A stretch of DNA of 64,000 nucleotides from Phoenix dactylifera (GCF_009389715.1 NC_052409.1:1838001-1902000); one strand, 5' to 3'; positions 50,420 through 63,211 are shown, numbered from the stretch's first letter. Translations and numbers: made by a program. Notes: generated by a model from the sequence alone, not told the origin.

Positions 50420-53195
50420 GATTGCTGGAAATGAAATGACCGGACTACCCGGCTGTCTGAATTTTTTTACGACGGAGACCTTGTAGTTTCTTGGCGAGCG
50501 CCCGAGCTAATGTCCGCGTTACTCCTCTGATCGTCTGAATAGTTAGTTATCCATTTTGAATTTTTCAGACAAAAAAAAAAACCTTCCATTTTCTTGTCTT
50601 AGCCTGCATTAGAAGTCATTAGGAGTTCAAACCTTCTGTGAGTAGAAAATTTTGACATTTTCACAGATTACAAGCATGATGAATGAGTGTAGAACGAATC
50701 CTGCTTCCATTTTCTCATGGACTTATTTGGACCCCTTTATGCAAGGGTGCAATTAACATTTTACCTGGTATAAAATTTATCAGGAAATATTAAAATATTT
50801 GTGATAAACAACTTCAAATCTATGTTTAACAGATCATAAGATCCATGTGGATCACGATCCCTATAGTTCCCATGAATCGTGAAGCTAGAATGTCGTGCCC
50901 AGGTTGATTGACGAGATTCACAAGGGTCATTGTATCAACTCCATTCTCCTAACTCATCCTTCTCGTGCCAAATAGTGTGAAACAAACCATAAAAAATATT
51001 TACTTAGATTCTGCCCTGTCCCACTTATCGGAGGGAAGGGGGACAAGATTCTATGATTCATCAAAGAAGGCGCCAATTAATCTTATAAATATGAACGTAG
51101 TTTTCTTTGCCAATATCCTTAAGCATTATTCGCTAGGCAGTAACACTAAAATTACCACTCAACATTATGTACTTAACTGATGATTAGGACGCATTGAGTA
51201 CATCTAGTATACGACCTTTTCGCGTGAAACAATAAAAAGACTAGTGCTACCTTTTAATACCAATGGCATACGTATATACCGCGTGCTTTTTAATGCCAAG
51301 CATGGAAAGCCATGCTACGATCTTTACAATGCGTGGGCGTGGCACCTGGTCCTAGAAAAATAGCGTCAACCTGTGCTTGTGTTGGACTGCAAGTAGAAAG
51401 TATCATACTTGGGTAACGTATCACACTTTAATATATGCGACGCATGCAGGCAAAGCAACCTACGGTTGCTTTTGAGAGCAATCAAAAGCCAAGCATGAAT
51501 ATTGTAGCATGTGATGTGTCGTGTTAGCTTCTACGGTGGAAGCAAGATTTCATTATTTGATGGACTCGAATGACGCCAATGTCTTCAACCCCATTATCAA
51601 ATACAGATGCCAAAACACCTGGTGGGTGGCCAGGGGCAGCCCAAGGAAAGGGTCCATCCGGGGCGAGTTTTGACATCCATATCGTTCCATGTGATGGTGC
51701 CACCTTAAACTCCTGCTATCAGGGTTTATTGTTGATGATAGTTCCAGCCAGTTTAAGCTAGATCAGGGTTTGGATCTTGACAAGAAGCAATAAGCTCAAC
51801 GCAGTAACATGAGTTCCATCCCAACTGCAGGCCAGTAAAGACTGGAGCCATTCTGGACTGAACCTGGCCCAATTAAACCTGTGCCAATTGTACGAGCATA
51901 GTTCAGAATTCCCGTGGGCTATTTATACATGCTCCATCGCCCGGTTCCGTCACCTAATAATGTTTCCGGGAGGGCCAAATTGACAGCATCAATGATTACA
52001 GACCATGGGTTGCAAGGACATGCTAAAGTGGAAAAAAAATACGGCAACCTGAGACAACCAACCATCTTAAAAAATAATAATAAATAAAGAAGCCTCACCT
52101 GCCTCATTCCTGTACATTTTCTCCACACTTTTGAGGTATCATCCTCATTATTCCACGATAATTCTTTTTAATTAATCGCGGCCGCGTACAAATTGCTCGC
52201 TTGAGTACAAGCACATTAGCTACGTTAGTCACCTGAAAACCAAACATGCAAGTGCCCTACTATGTACTATACCAAAACAGGGGGAGGGGGAAAATAATCC
52301 TAAATGCATCCTCTGACAGACATTAAGTCAATTGCCAAGAAAAATACAAGACAAGCATTAAAACAATGCCCTCGATAAATATGCAATCGATCAAAACATT
52401 CGTGACTTGATGGCTTGCACGAGCCTCCCACAAAACCCACAAAACCGACCCCCACCATAAATATTTCTCTGAAGGAAAAGGCTAAGAATTGCTAAATACT
52501 TGAAAACATCATAACAAACGGGTGCCAATGCTGCTAGGCACCTCGATTGAAAACGTGAATATGCGCACCTGGTCATTTCAGACACTTCTATAGTTTTTTA
52601 TAACATAACGAAGATCATTATTCTTCAGCTATATGAAACAAAAACAAAATGTGTCTTACGGATCACTGTGCATCTTTCATACACTGGACAAGAAACATCA
52701 CAAAAAAAGGGAGGGGGGGGGGGGAATTCCTATACAACTCCAATATACATGGCAGATGAGAAATTGCCTGAACTATATAAAATACAACCAACTCACTGGA
52801 AGACAAGCCAGGACAAAAAAAGAAAAATAAAAGCTTCAGAAATAGGGCAAAAGAATTTCTAGTCTCACATCCAGACCTGGCATGCGACCACCACATCTTA
52901 AATTCCATCTGCCAGCCATTCAGCATCACAAAAAAATTTAAAGCTTTACAGGAATGATGCAGAACAAAGCAAAACATTTCACTTTTACCTATTTTCCTTT
53001 AGGCAATCCAAAAAAATTTGACCCACAATATTGATACTTGAGAGTCGAAAACTTCATATTATGAACAGACTACCGTAGGGACATTTGCTTCCGCCAATTA
53101 TTAGTGTAAAGATGAGTAGACAATACTTCTGTTCAGGCTGGCATCCACTCCAAAGGGCCTGAAAACTAAAACCTCACCATTGTAGATATCCAGTG
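50420..53195. other. Intergenic region
   Basis: Separates the AFR-like 5' end from the RING-gene 3' end, both on the minus strand. No coding signal is supported. A 14-nt G run lies near 52711-52724, within the likely RING-gene 3' UTR or just beyond. Confidence 0.5.
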
Positions 53196-56100
53196 CTACC
53201 CACTAGACATATGATCGATCATCATGATCTGCAATAAGAAATCATATGTTCAGTATTCCCAGGATAATAATACACCCTTCAAAAGCGCAGATCATGCATT
53301 TTGGCCTTTATTTTTTTTGATTACGTACTGTTCGCGTGCATCATAAATTCATTTCTTTTCTGATTCTCGGCAGGAATGTTCATCCCTGGCTTTTCACTTT
53401 CTAAAACAGGTTACAAGTTGCTAAGATATATGTAGATTATGAGGCAGGTAAAGACTACTTTCAACAAACCTCATAACAATAATTTATACATATATACTAA
53501 TACTGATCGGCATCTAAATGTGCTATGCTGTCCCAACAGTTAAAATTCAGCAGAAACTTGAGAACTTGGCTTGGCGATGATGCATGAAGAAACAAGATTG
53601 CCAAATACAAGAAGCATTATATAGTTACAATTCTTTGCTAGGCAAACCTGGTCACAAATGGGGCAAGTATCACTCCTCTCCATCCACTCAAGAATGCAAG
53701 AGAGGTGAAAATGATGTTCACACTTTGTTAAAATGCGAGGGTTCTCTGCATCATACTCTGCAAAAGAAACAGGTAATGAAATTTATCAGACTCTTTAGCT
53801 CTAAGTGCAATACAAAAGTTAAGATCACTTCAAGCATATGCAAATGATCTGCCATCAAGACATCAGACTCTTAATAAATCATGAGATGTAAACTTTCATG
53901 GTAGTGTACCAACAGGAATCTGATCACGTGCAGGCCTTGAACTTGAATAACCAACCCTGCTGCTGACTGTTCACTAGCTCAGGAATCTATATCGATTTCG
54001 GTATCATCTCAAATATGATCATTTTTCAGAAATGAAAATCATGACTTTTTAAAAATAGAAGCAGGAAAGTCTCCAAGTGGCAACGATATGAATACTAGCT
54101 TGACTGAAGTCAAATTGAGTGCCAAAAACAAGAAGAAACTTATTGTATTTATATAAGGCTATACAACTTTCTCAGTGATGATATATTAGTTGCTATAAAA
54201 TAAGCTTTTTCCCACAAACTACTAAACTAGAGCAGCACATAGCCCATAATGCTATACCTGATTGATAGTTGACAAAAGAAAAAGATAGCTATTTGATCAA
54301 CCAAATCGATCAACTTGTCATTGTTTGCTTTTAGAGAAAGCAATACATCCTCTGCTTCATAAGTTAGGTAATGCGGGACATAACCAGTGCAAAGAAGCCA
54401 TAGGAGTTTCTTTCAAATATTGTCCTCAATGGTTAAGACTGCATACCTCAACTAATAAAACATAATGCATTTTCTTTCATGTCTTTCAAGCCAAAAAGAA
54501 AAAATGCAGCTCAAATTTTACAGGTTTCTAGAAGCAAATAACCATATCAATTTCTGTTTCCTTCATTTTAATCATATTCTTTCGACACAACTGAGATCCA
54601 GAAAAGTTAACAAAATTGAAAAACTATTCCCACTCTTCCAGAGCACATATTTCATTAAGTGCAAAGTTTTATTCTCGCTATTGCAATGTGGCACAATAAG
54701 ATGTGACTCTCTATAAAGGGACAAAACAATACCTTCAAGACAAGTGGGGCAAACATCTTCCTCATCAGTAGCTGAAGCAATAGGTGCATCCACCTTGGAA
54801 GGTTCATCTTCTGTTTTAGGGGAGTCATGCTCAAAATCAGTTTTACTCTTGCAGTCTGACTTTTCTAAAGCCCCACATGTATCTGAACCTTCTAACATTT
54901 CATCAGTTTCCCGTGTTGGTTGGGAGTCTGCTGGATGCACATGATCAGTCTTGTTTCCACAATTTTCTAAACTTCCAGGTGACGTTCGTGAACTTGCTAA
55001 GCGCACATCATAAGGCAATGGTGCAGGAGGTGCCTGGTAAGCATCTGGAATAGATGTCTCCAAATTTGTATCGACAAGGAGTCCATCAGAGACTACAGAA
55101 GATGTACCATGGGTGGTAGACAATGGGCCATACACCTCTAAATCTTGCGGGCACTGCACAAAGGAATCGAGGTTTGACATAATATATTTGTATGGAAAAC
55201 TCGTATCTCAAAATTAATTATCCTGAAATTAGAGGATATCAATGGTAAAAAAAAATAATAAACAACGTGCTTTATTGTATTAGCGTATAGCAAGGTGTGT
55301 CAACAAGCAACATCTCTAATGTAACTGAAGCTGGTGCACATAACTTGAAAGAGACACTTCCTCCCCAAAATCCCCCAAACTAAACAGAATTATAGAAAGC
55401 CAGCCATCACATAAGATGCAGTAAAAAGGAAAGCATTATAATTCTTGAAGACCTAAGCAAGACACCACGCAGAGCAGATGCACATACAATCTCCAAATAC
55501 ACCACGCAGAGCAGATGCACATACAATCTCCATATACAACATCAATGAACAAATTTCTACAAAAAATAATGACATCGTACTAGACATGTAGATCTTTTTA
55601 TAAAGCTACCATATTACAGATCACACTATCTTTGAAATTAGTGGATGACGCTCATGCCATGAAGTATGCGACTCCATAGACACTTTAGCAAACAGAACAG
55701 GAGGTCATGGGCTTGAATAGGATATCAACAGAACTATGCACATTATAAGCAACGGTAGCATCTACTGTAAAATCCCTGAAAGGATCCTGATAACCATGGA
55801 GAAAAGAATATAACACAAAATTAAAAAAAGATTTCACTCATGCCTTTGAAATTGCACATAGCAACCATATCAAGAGGCTATAGGGAAAGGTAGTTGGATG
55901 GAGCATTCAAGATTAATTAGCAGAATCTCAATATATAAAATAGATAATGGGCTTGGAAAGCCTTATGCCTGCACAGCTTACTAAAGGACATACGCAAGGA
56001 ATATAATTAAGGTCGGGAGTCAGGACTGTTTATGCCAAGCACAACTATTCCAGTAAAAGCTGTCATAAGCTATTCCTGGCAATAAAGCCTTCATTTATGC

Positions 56101-58751
56101 TGACATACTTTCTTTTTTAGTAGATAAAGGCACCCTCAACATAGAGTTGTTCCAAAAATCATAGCAAGCAAAAGTAGGAATGATTTGTTGAATAACCATT
56201 TCTATCCCACATTTTCATATCCCTAAACAAAGTGCAGCCTCAGATATATATGATCATAAATTAGATTGGCTATAAGAATTGATGTGTAGAATGTTGGGCA
56301 TGTATGTTTAGCTGAAAATGTTTAGTAATTCTCAAGCAAATTAATTACACTACCTTAGTGCTTATCGAGAAGAGGAAAGATATACTGATCAGCAGATGCT
56401 GCATCTAAGATTGAAACAAGGTCAGAGAATGTTGTGCCATTATAGTTTTATGTGGTCATCGTATATCATTAGTGGTTCGGCTCTGCAATAAAAATAAAAA
56501 AGTTGGATATGAAGAAGCACATGAGCAACATGACCAAAGGAAAAGGTTGGGTGTGGTATAACCATATTATATGATGTCACCATTTACGAGAATATGACCA
56601 TGAATGATGAGGTCAAATTCATAAATTTGACCATTTACAAGAATATGACCATGAATGATGAGGTCAAATTCATAAATTTGACCAAAGCTGTGATCTCACT
56701 GAATAAGTTTTTTTTATTTGAAAAAATTCCATGTAAAGATCTAGTGCTTGGATATGCAAAGCTGTGATCTCACTGAATAATGAAAAGTTTGAGGTTAAAG
56801 TGTTTCCATCAGATTTTTTTCATGTATAAATTTATGAGAACACTGTCAATATCAGATGCACCATTATTTATTTCTCTTCATTAAACAGTATTTGATAGAA
56901 TAGAATGAAATGGGTGTATTCAGTAAAGAGTGGAGTATACTTAGATAGTGTTTTTATGATGGCAATTGACTCCCCTAATGCCCATGTTATATAGATTAGA
57001 GAGTAACACAAATTTGATTTCCAATGTGAACAAATTCTACACAGAGTTGGCAGTAGTATTCATATGATTTTAGATCGTGTTGAATAAGAGCAAGAAGAGG
57101 TAGTACTGTGGCAGTGGTTATGACTCCAACTCACCTCACCCACCTATCAAAACGGACAACAAGAAAGAAAAAAGATGTAGCTTCATCAAAGTAAACAAGT
57201 ATTTAGCTAATGATGATTATGAAAAGGAGACAAGAACGAAAATCCATAAGCTGTGAGGTTCTCTTCAGCTCAGGTGCTAATACCGCATTGATAAAATCAA
57301 AGTGATGCAGAGCGGCATTAATCTCATTTCCCACCTTCCAAAAAAACCCTTTTCTAGTATTAATTACATCACAATTTTAAAACCAAAAATAAGTGGGGGA
57401 AAAAAGACACCATGAAAAAATAAAAAATGCCATCATGTCCACATGAATCGACTACCCAAATTAAATCAATTAGCTTCATGTAATGTCCTTGCTATGAGCT
57501 TGTATATACACAAACAGCAGTCCAACTGTTCATGTTTATTGCAGACAACCTCAACCATTTAATATTGGACTTATATAAGGCTTACTTGAGGCTTGCCTCA
57601 CCCCATGCCTTGGGGCTTGATTTTCATAGCACCTCAAGGACAATAATGAGGCTTTATAACATGAAAATGGTGTAATGTTAAGAGATTCATGTCAGACACC
57701 TTTAAACTATGCCTTCTATGAGAAGCACGCAAGTAATGCTTTGATTGTTTTAGCAACCAAATGAAAGGGAAGAAATCCATCTTAGTTATATGTTTGCATG
57801 CTTGTAGGCTCAAATTCCAAGCTGAGTCTTGGTAAGATAGGTTACTGTCTACCTTTTAAGATATTTATGGACACTAGCATGCGGAATGTGTGATCCACAA
57901 CAGATTTCATCGTAAAGTCCAAAGTTCAAACAAAAAATTGACATCTATTACCCTGCTACCTTTTGCGTTAACTTTTATCAAACTTTTAAACCTTTTATGT
58001 GTTAATCAATGAGCCTTACACCTCATATCGAGAGTCCGGATACCTTGCTTACACCTTCTCCTTTTTTAAAATGCTTAGTTGTTTCTTTTAAAAATACAGT
58101 ATCGAAACTGTCAAATTTTATTCCTGCTACCATATCCATGTACTGACATTTCAATTCGCAACTTGACTGACCAAATTGTATTTGTATTAGAAGCAACTAA
58201 AATTCTATTTTATAATCTGTTTTTAAATCCAAGAATCAATTTTTATTAAGTACATCTACCTTAAACTTTCCAGCATAGCACTTCCCACACCAGCTCCTGG
58301 TTCAGACTTCCTACATTCCAAAATGGCATCAGAACATCATGCTGTTGAGGATTTTTCCCTTTTCCTATTAGCACCATTATAAAAGCAGTACATTAACAAA
58401 ACCCAGGGAAAATCATGAGAAAAATGAGAATCAAGTTTCTTCCACGTTTGGTGAGTGAGAGCAGCAGAGGGAAATGTAATCCATAGTTTTATTCACCTGA
58501 ACATAAAGCAAGCAAGCAAATCCACATTTTAACAATAGAAGACATATAAAATCCATATTTTAAGAATAAAAGTGTTGTTCTGATAAAACCTGAATTTAAT
58601 AGCTAATAAAAGATCAAAACTATAAACAGTATAGGTTAAATTTGAAATATTAAAAAAAACTAATGCAAATGCAGGAGCTACGCACATAGCAATAAACTGG
58701 TTCTCTATCTGATTCACCACTTCTGGATGAACGGCAGCAGAGACCGCCCAT
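53196..58751 (-). CDS. RHB1A: RING-H2 E3 ubiquitin ligase, RHB1A-like
   Basis: Four coding exons on the minus strand join in frame: 58751-58686, 55153-54733, 53757-53648 and 53228-53196 (stop TAG), 209 residues. The N terminus MGGLCCRSSR carries a Gly2 that could be myristoylated and Cys5/Cys6 that could be palmitoylated, as in RHB1A relatives, suggesting membrane attachment. LLVDTNLETSIPDAYQAPPA and PLPYDV follow, then an acidic linker. The RING is C3H2C3: Cys157, Cys160, Cys175, His177, His180, Cys183, Cys194, Cys197, with Trp187 in the usual E2-contact position (LEWMERSDTCPIC). It ends QIMMIDHMSSG. Such proteins transfer ubiquitin from E2 enzymes to substrates; the substrate is unknown. 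The first coding exon was found by matching the family's MGGCCC start, not by open-frame length. An acceptor (CAG before CCTAGAGG, near 58833) implies a further upstream leader exon. Confidence 0.93.
55464..55537. repeat. Two-copy 37-bp tandem repeat
   Basis: ACCACGCAGAGCAGATGCAC at 55464 recurs at 55501 with nearly no change. It lies in RING-gene intron 1. Confidence 0.9.
56581..56682. repeat. Two-copy 51-bp tandem repeat containing a palindrome
   Basis: CATTTACGAGAATATGACC at 56581 recurs at 56632 with one change. Each copy holds GGTCAAATT-CATA-AATTTGACC, an inverted repeat. A 23-bp word starting AAAGCTGTGATCTCACTG also recurs at 56684 and about 56757. Confidence 0.9.
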
Positions 58752-58773
58752 TTTTTATTATCCGTATCTTCAG

Positions 58774-58812
58774 TCACTGTAGTCCAACAGGAATTACATG
58801 TCGCTGGAGCAT
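58774..58812 (-). promoter_or_regulatory. uORF and AUG-UAA minimal ORF in the RING-gene leader
   Basis: A 12-codon uORF (ATG at 58812-58810, TGA at 58776-58774) overlaps, in another frame, an ATGTAA at 58799-58794. Both precede the main ATG at 58751. Confidence 0.6.
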
Positions 58813-58960
58813 TGTTTCCTCTAGGCTGACGTAAGAGACACCAAGCCAATTAGCTATAGAACACACCACTGAATTAATAATTTTCAGCATCGCTCAAGCC
58901 AGAAATACTGAGATGATATGTAAGGCAGAATAATACATTTTTGTTGGATACAGCCTCTTT

Positions 58961-58986
58961 ACATGTGCGTGCGCGCGCGCACATGT
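58961..58986. repeat. Purine-pyrimidine alternating palindrome
   Basis: ACATGTGCG and CGCACATGT are perfect inverted arms around a GC-alternating centre. Confidence 0.9.
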
Positions 58987-59092
58987 GAAAGCAACAAGCT
59001 AATATGTCTTAAAGCATGGTTATCCAAACAAGCTGATAAAGCCATCACAAGCCAGAATTATTCTAATCCGAGTAATACAAATGCATATGGAT

Positions 59093-59416
59093 TTAGAAAA
59101 GTTGATCTCAAAACAATAATAAACTAACTGGTGGATGTTATTTAATGCCATTATGACAAGTGTTGATGTTAACATGTTTAATGAGTGCTTGATCCAAAGC
59201 CTGAATCAGGTCATCGGCCAGCAAAACTGAGGCTAACATGAAATTCTAAACTTATTAGAAAAGTTGATCTCAAAACAATAATAAACTAACTGGTGGATGT
59301 TATTTAATGTCATTACGGCAAGTGGTGATGTTAACATGTTTATTGAGTGCTTGATCCAAAGCCTGAATCAGGTCATCGGCCAGCAAAACTGAGGCTAACA
59401 TGAAATTGTCAACTTA
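59093..59416. repeat. Two-copy 162-bp tandem duplication
   Basis: TTAGAAAAGTTGATCTCAAA near 59094 recurs at about 59256, and the copies match at nearly all positions (about eight differences), so this is the youngest large duplication in the window. Confidence 0.93.
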
Positions 59417-61084
59417 AAACAGTTATTTTCAACTCCTCTAATCAATGATTCTTTGATTAATGAGTTTACCCCTAAAAAATATCCATCTAGACCATAGTAC
59501 AAATATTATCCATTGACCAAAGAATCACAATCATTTTCATACATTTCTTTCATCAAAATGTTATTAAATAAATCATGATCTACAACCAATGTTGATAATT
59601 AGAATCATATCTCTCCATCACTCACATTACACGTAGGAACTGTTAAAGGGTTATTCCTTCATGAAATACCAACAATCACATCACTAGTCTTTTGAGCATA
59701 GTGAGCAATTCGAAAAATAATCCACAACCATAATCACATACTTCAGTAACAGTGGCTCACATGATACTCCATCAATTTAACCTAAGAAAGCACATTTAAT
59801 CAGACCAAAACCTTGGACTATTGGTTAAAATTTATATACCATTTATCCAAACCTTAGACACCATTTGCATAATAGAACTCCTAAGTCCTAAACAACTAAG
59901 TTTCAAATAACAATGGTGAAGTGGGGAAGATAATCAAATAAATCTTTAACTATTAAAGCTTCCTAAAAATTTGACCATAATCAAATTGTATCAACAAGAT
60001 ATTGATTTGCTTTAGTGCACCTAATTATACGTGTACTTTCTAAATTCTGACTATTATGATCTCTAACCATTAATAGCTATTACTTTTAGCAGGGGTTTTG
60101 ATATTGAACAATCGAAAGCTAGACCGCTAGAAGTATCCACTTTTCTTCATATGTTGATGTGTATAGATATCCAATGTCTTGGTCCTCCAACTACACAAGG
60201 CTGCCAAGTTAACATCCTGGGGAGCAAAATGGCCCTACTTCTAACTGCTAGATCGTGAGATTATAATATGTACTACTAAGGCTTAAAAAATAAGAGAAAA
60301 ATAAATCTCGCCATAAAAGACCAAGCAATAACTCCGCATCATCAGATAGAGGCTCTTTCCTTACACCATATGAATATTACTCACTCTTCCTTCTGCACTA
60401 ACCTATAACATGGTTCAGTCTACAATTCAATATGACATTTGATTCTTAAAAAAGACATAATTAACCAGATGTCTGAAAAAACAAAAGCGCGAAACCCTAA
60501 AGAATTTTCAACTCAATCTCATTTTAGTCTGATAAGACCACCAGCTCTTGAAAAAAACCCTGCATTGATATGATAAGCAAATAAACCAACAGTTCTACCA
60601 TGAGCGGCAGCTCAAAACTTTATAGTGAGTTCAAGAGAAAAATTTTTCTTGACCAATTTTCAAAAGGAACACCAGCAACCCTAACCTTAGACTTAATCCA
60701 ATTGGTGAGGGAAGACCAAGCCTAGAGGAATGGGGAGAGAACAAAATATACACATGGTCTTTATACACATAACAAGGCAATGTTCAAACAACACAAGTAA
60801 TCAATCTAGCAGGCATTCAGAATTACAATGAGATATATAGCCGTTTGAAGCAGTTGTCTGAAGAAAAAAAGAGTTTCCATCATAATTCACTTGCACAAAG
60901 AGCCAACCTTATGCTCTTTCCTCTATAGTCTTATCCTCTAGATTTTGATCTTCAGAAGGCTGTGTTATGGTCCATGTTATTCAAAAGAGAAAAACACTAG
61001 GAAGAAGCATGTGGATGCATCTATCCATTAGCTAAAAGCAAGTAGTCCAGTATTTTAAGAGATATAAAAGTGGTGCAGTTGTCC

Positions 61085-62484
61085 CAATGGCAAAAAAAAA
61101 AGGCATTAGCCTAATGAAATACCTACCAAAATATGAAAAATCATAGGAGATATTGGGTTAAATTGGCTTACAAACTAATTTGATAAAATCTTACAAGCGA
61201 AGAAGATATCAAATGATTAGAAAAATATTATAGAATCTATCTATAAGAAAAAAGATGAGGTACATAATTATTCTAATTATTGGGAAATTCAGCTTATGAG
61301 CCGACTGTATGAACTTATAGGAAAAGGTAACTGACTTAAAATTAAGAAAAATAACAACTATTCCAGATAACTAATTTAGATTTATGCCTAAAAAATCAAC
61401 AACAGAGGCCGTCTTTTACGTAGATATTTGATCGAAAAATATAGAGAAAAAAGAAGAGTCTACATATGATTTTCATTAACTTACAAAAAGCTTATGATAG
61501 GAGTCCTAAAAAAAGTAATTCAATGGACTTTAAGAAGGAAGAGTGTATTGAAAACATGTACATTGGGGCACTTACATGTATTAGAAGTTGTTATGATACA
61601 CCAAGTGCATTTCCAATTAGTATAGACTTGCATCAAGGATCGTCACTAGGCCCATATCTTTTTACACTAAATATAATAAACTTACTGCTAGTATTCAGGA
61701 AGATATACGATGGTGTATGTTATTTGAAAACGATAAACTATTCATTAATGAAAAGAGAACTACATTAAATATCATATTGGACTTGTGGGAAAAAAATTGA
61801 AGGATCAGGGCTTTAAGATTAGAATAATGGCACGGTATATGGAATGCAAATTTAGTAAGAATGAAAATGAAAAATATGATACCAATTAAGATTTATGACC
61901 AAAATATACCACAAAATGGCTGTTTTCATTACTTAGGACCCATTATATAAAATACTGGGAAGATGGATGAAGACATATATAATAGAATTAAAGATGGTTG
62001 GATAAAAAAGAGGTGTATCCAGAATATCATATCATAGATGCATATCTTGAAGACTTTAAAAAAAAAAAAAACTACAGAACAACAAGGCTTGCCATGTCGT
62101 ATATCTCAAGGTGCTGGGCAATAAAGGAAATACATGATTTGAAGAAATGTGAATATTGATATGGATATTTGCTAAAACTAGAAAAGATAAAATAAAAAAA
62201 TATTAAAGGAGTTGTAAGAGTTGTACAAATTAAGGATGAAGTAACAAAAAATCAACTGAGATAGTATGAACATATACAACAAAAATCTAAAAGGCACCAA
62301 TGAGGAAAGATGCGTTGGTTTGCGTTGAAAATGGTAAAAAAAAGGAGAAAAGGACCTAACAATTACATGGTTGGAGGTTATAAAAAAGACTATAGAAAAA
62401 CTTGGAATAATATAAGAGATTGGCTTATATAGCAATGCGTGGTGAATAAAAAGTCATAAAGCCAATCCCAAATAGTTGGAAAAC
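61085..62484 (+). mobile_element. Degraded RTE-type LINE, reverse transcriptase remnant
   Basis: Translation of 61440-61770 shows reverse-transcriptase motif A as FINLQKAYDR (usual FIDLEKAYDR, so the catalytic Asp is Asn) and the motif B region as LHQGSSLGPYLF (usual LHQGSALSPYLF). Motif C follows in a shifted frame as MLFEND (usual MLFADD). Upstream text fits the RTE segment around LVPIYKNKG..NYRGI (61210-61300), and downstream text to about 62480 fits the RTE C-terminal region, with many frameshifts and stops. The 5' half including endonuclease is not seen. It is non-functional, and the high A content fits long decay. The GTACC-family hAT copy begins at its 3' edge. Confidence 0.8.
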
Positions 62485-62492
62485 ATTAGATG

Positions 62493-63203
62493 CAAGGTTT
62501 GTCGTACCAGTCGATGTTGATGTGTATCGATTATACCGTACTATACCAGGTCGAACCAGTATACGGTACTAAGCGTGTACTAACATTCGGTATATTGAAC
62601 TAGCTCCTGTAATGGACGTACCGATATTATAATAGGATGGTACCAATACGGAATCTAGCACCGAGATTAAGGGTGGCAATCAGGTCAAAGCACATCAGAT
62701 ATAGGTCGAGTCGGATCCGGGTCGGATCAAAAATTCGTCGACCCGAACCCGACAGGTTAAAAGTTTAGATTTGAATCCGACCTGTTTATTAAATTGGTAA
62801 CTCGGCCCGACCTATATAACCCGTTTATTAAACAGGTCAAGACAGGTTAAATGGGTTAAACAAGTTTTTAACAAGTAAAATGGATTTAAACAAGTTAAGC
62901 AGGTCAGGTTAAACATGTCAAAAATTGGTTAAGCAGGTTTCAAATAGGTTAAACAAGTTTTATACAGGTTAAATGAGTTGGATAATGATCCGATCCAATT
63001 ATTAAATGAGTCAAAACAGATTAAATGAATCAAAGATCTAAATGTGAGCCAAACCTATTCGATAAATAGGTTAGACGGGTTGACCCATTTATAACCGAAA
63101 TTTGTTTATGTCAACTCAAAACCTACTTAAAATGGGTCATTCGCGGGTCAGGTTGACAAGTCGGATTGTAAATTGCCACCTTTAACCAAGATGGTGAACC
63201 TTG
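62493..63203. mobile_element. hAT-like non-autonomous transposon, GTACC family, copy 3 (host of a nested insertion)
   Basis: Starts CAAGGTTTGTCGTACC and ends GGTGAACCTTG. It is flanked by ATTAGATG (62485-62492) and GCTAGATG (63204-63211), an 8-bp duplication with two differences. Without the nested element it is about 190 bp, close to copy 2, and it has the same GTACC words. Confidence 0.75.
62668..63184. mobile_element. hAT-like non-autonomous transposon with GGTGGCAAT ends
   Basis: Terminal inverted repeats TAAGGGTGGCAAT and ATTGCCACCTTTA (one difference in 13) are flanked by ACCGAGAT (62660-62667) and ACCAAGAT (63185-63192), an 8-bp duplication with one difference. The 517-bp interior is rich in GGTTAAA, AACAGGT and GGGTCGG subterminal words, as is common in this plant hAT group. 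It has no coding capacity. Confidence 0.85.
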
Positions 63204-63211
63204 GCTAGATG

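Larger units (their letters stand above)
58852..61080. other. Upstream of the RING gene, no further gene seen
   Basis: Probably includes the leader intron of the RING gene. The AT-rich sequence holds the 162-bp tandem duplication and an unclassified worn repeat at 60090-60640 that resembles 63215-63760. Confidence 0.5.

Noticed and set aside
58529-58849. 106-residue minus frame containing KKWAVSAAVHPEVV
   Set aside because: The real exon is the other frame (MGGLCCRSSR), which splices exactly to the RHB1A-like second exon.
61801-62435. Separate gene in the A-rich stretch after the reverse transcriptase
   Set aside because: The text is the decayed 3' part of the same LINE.
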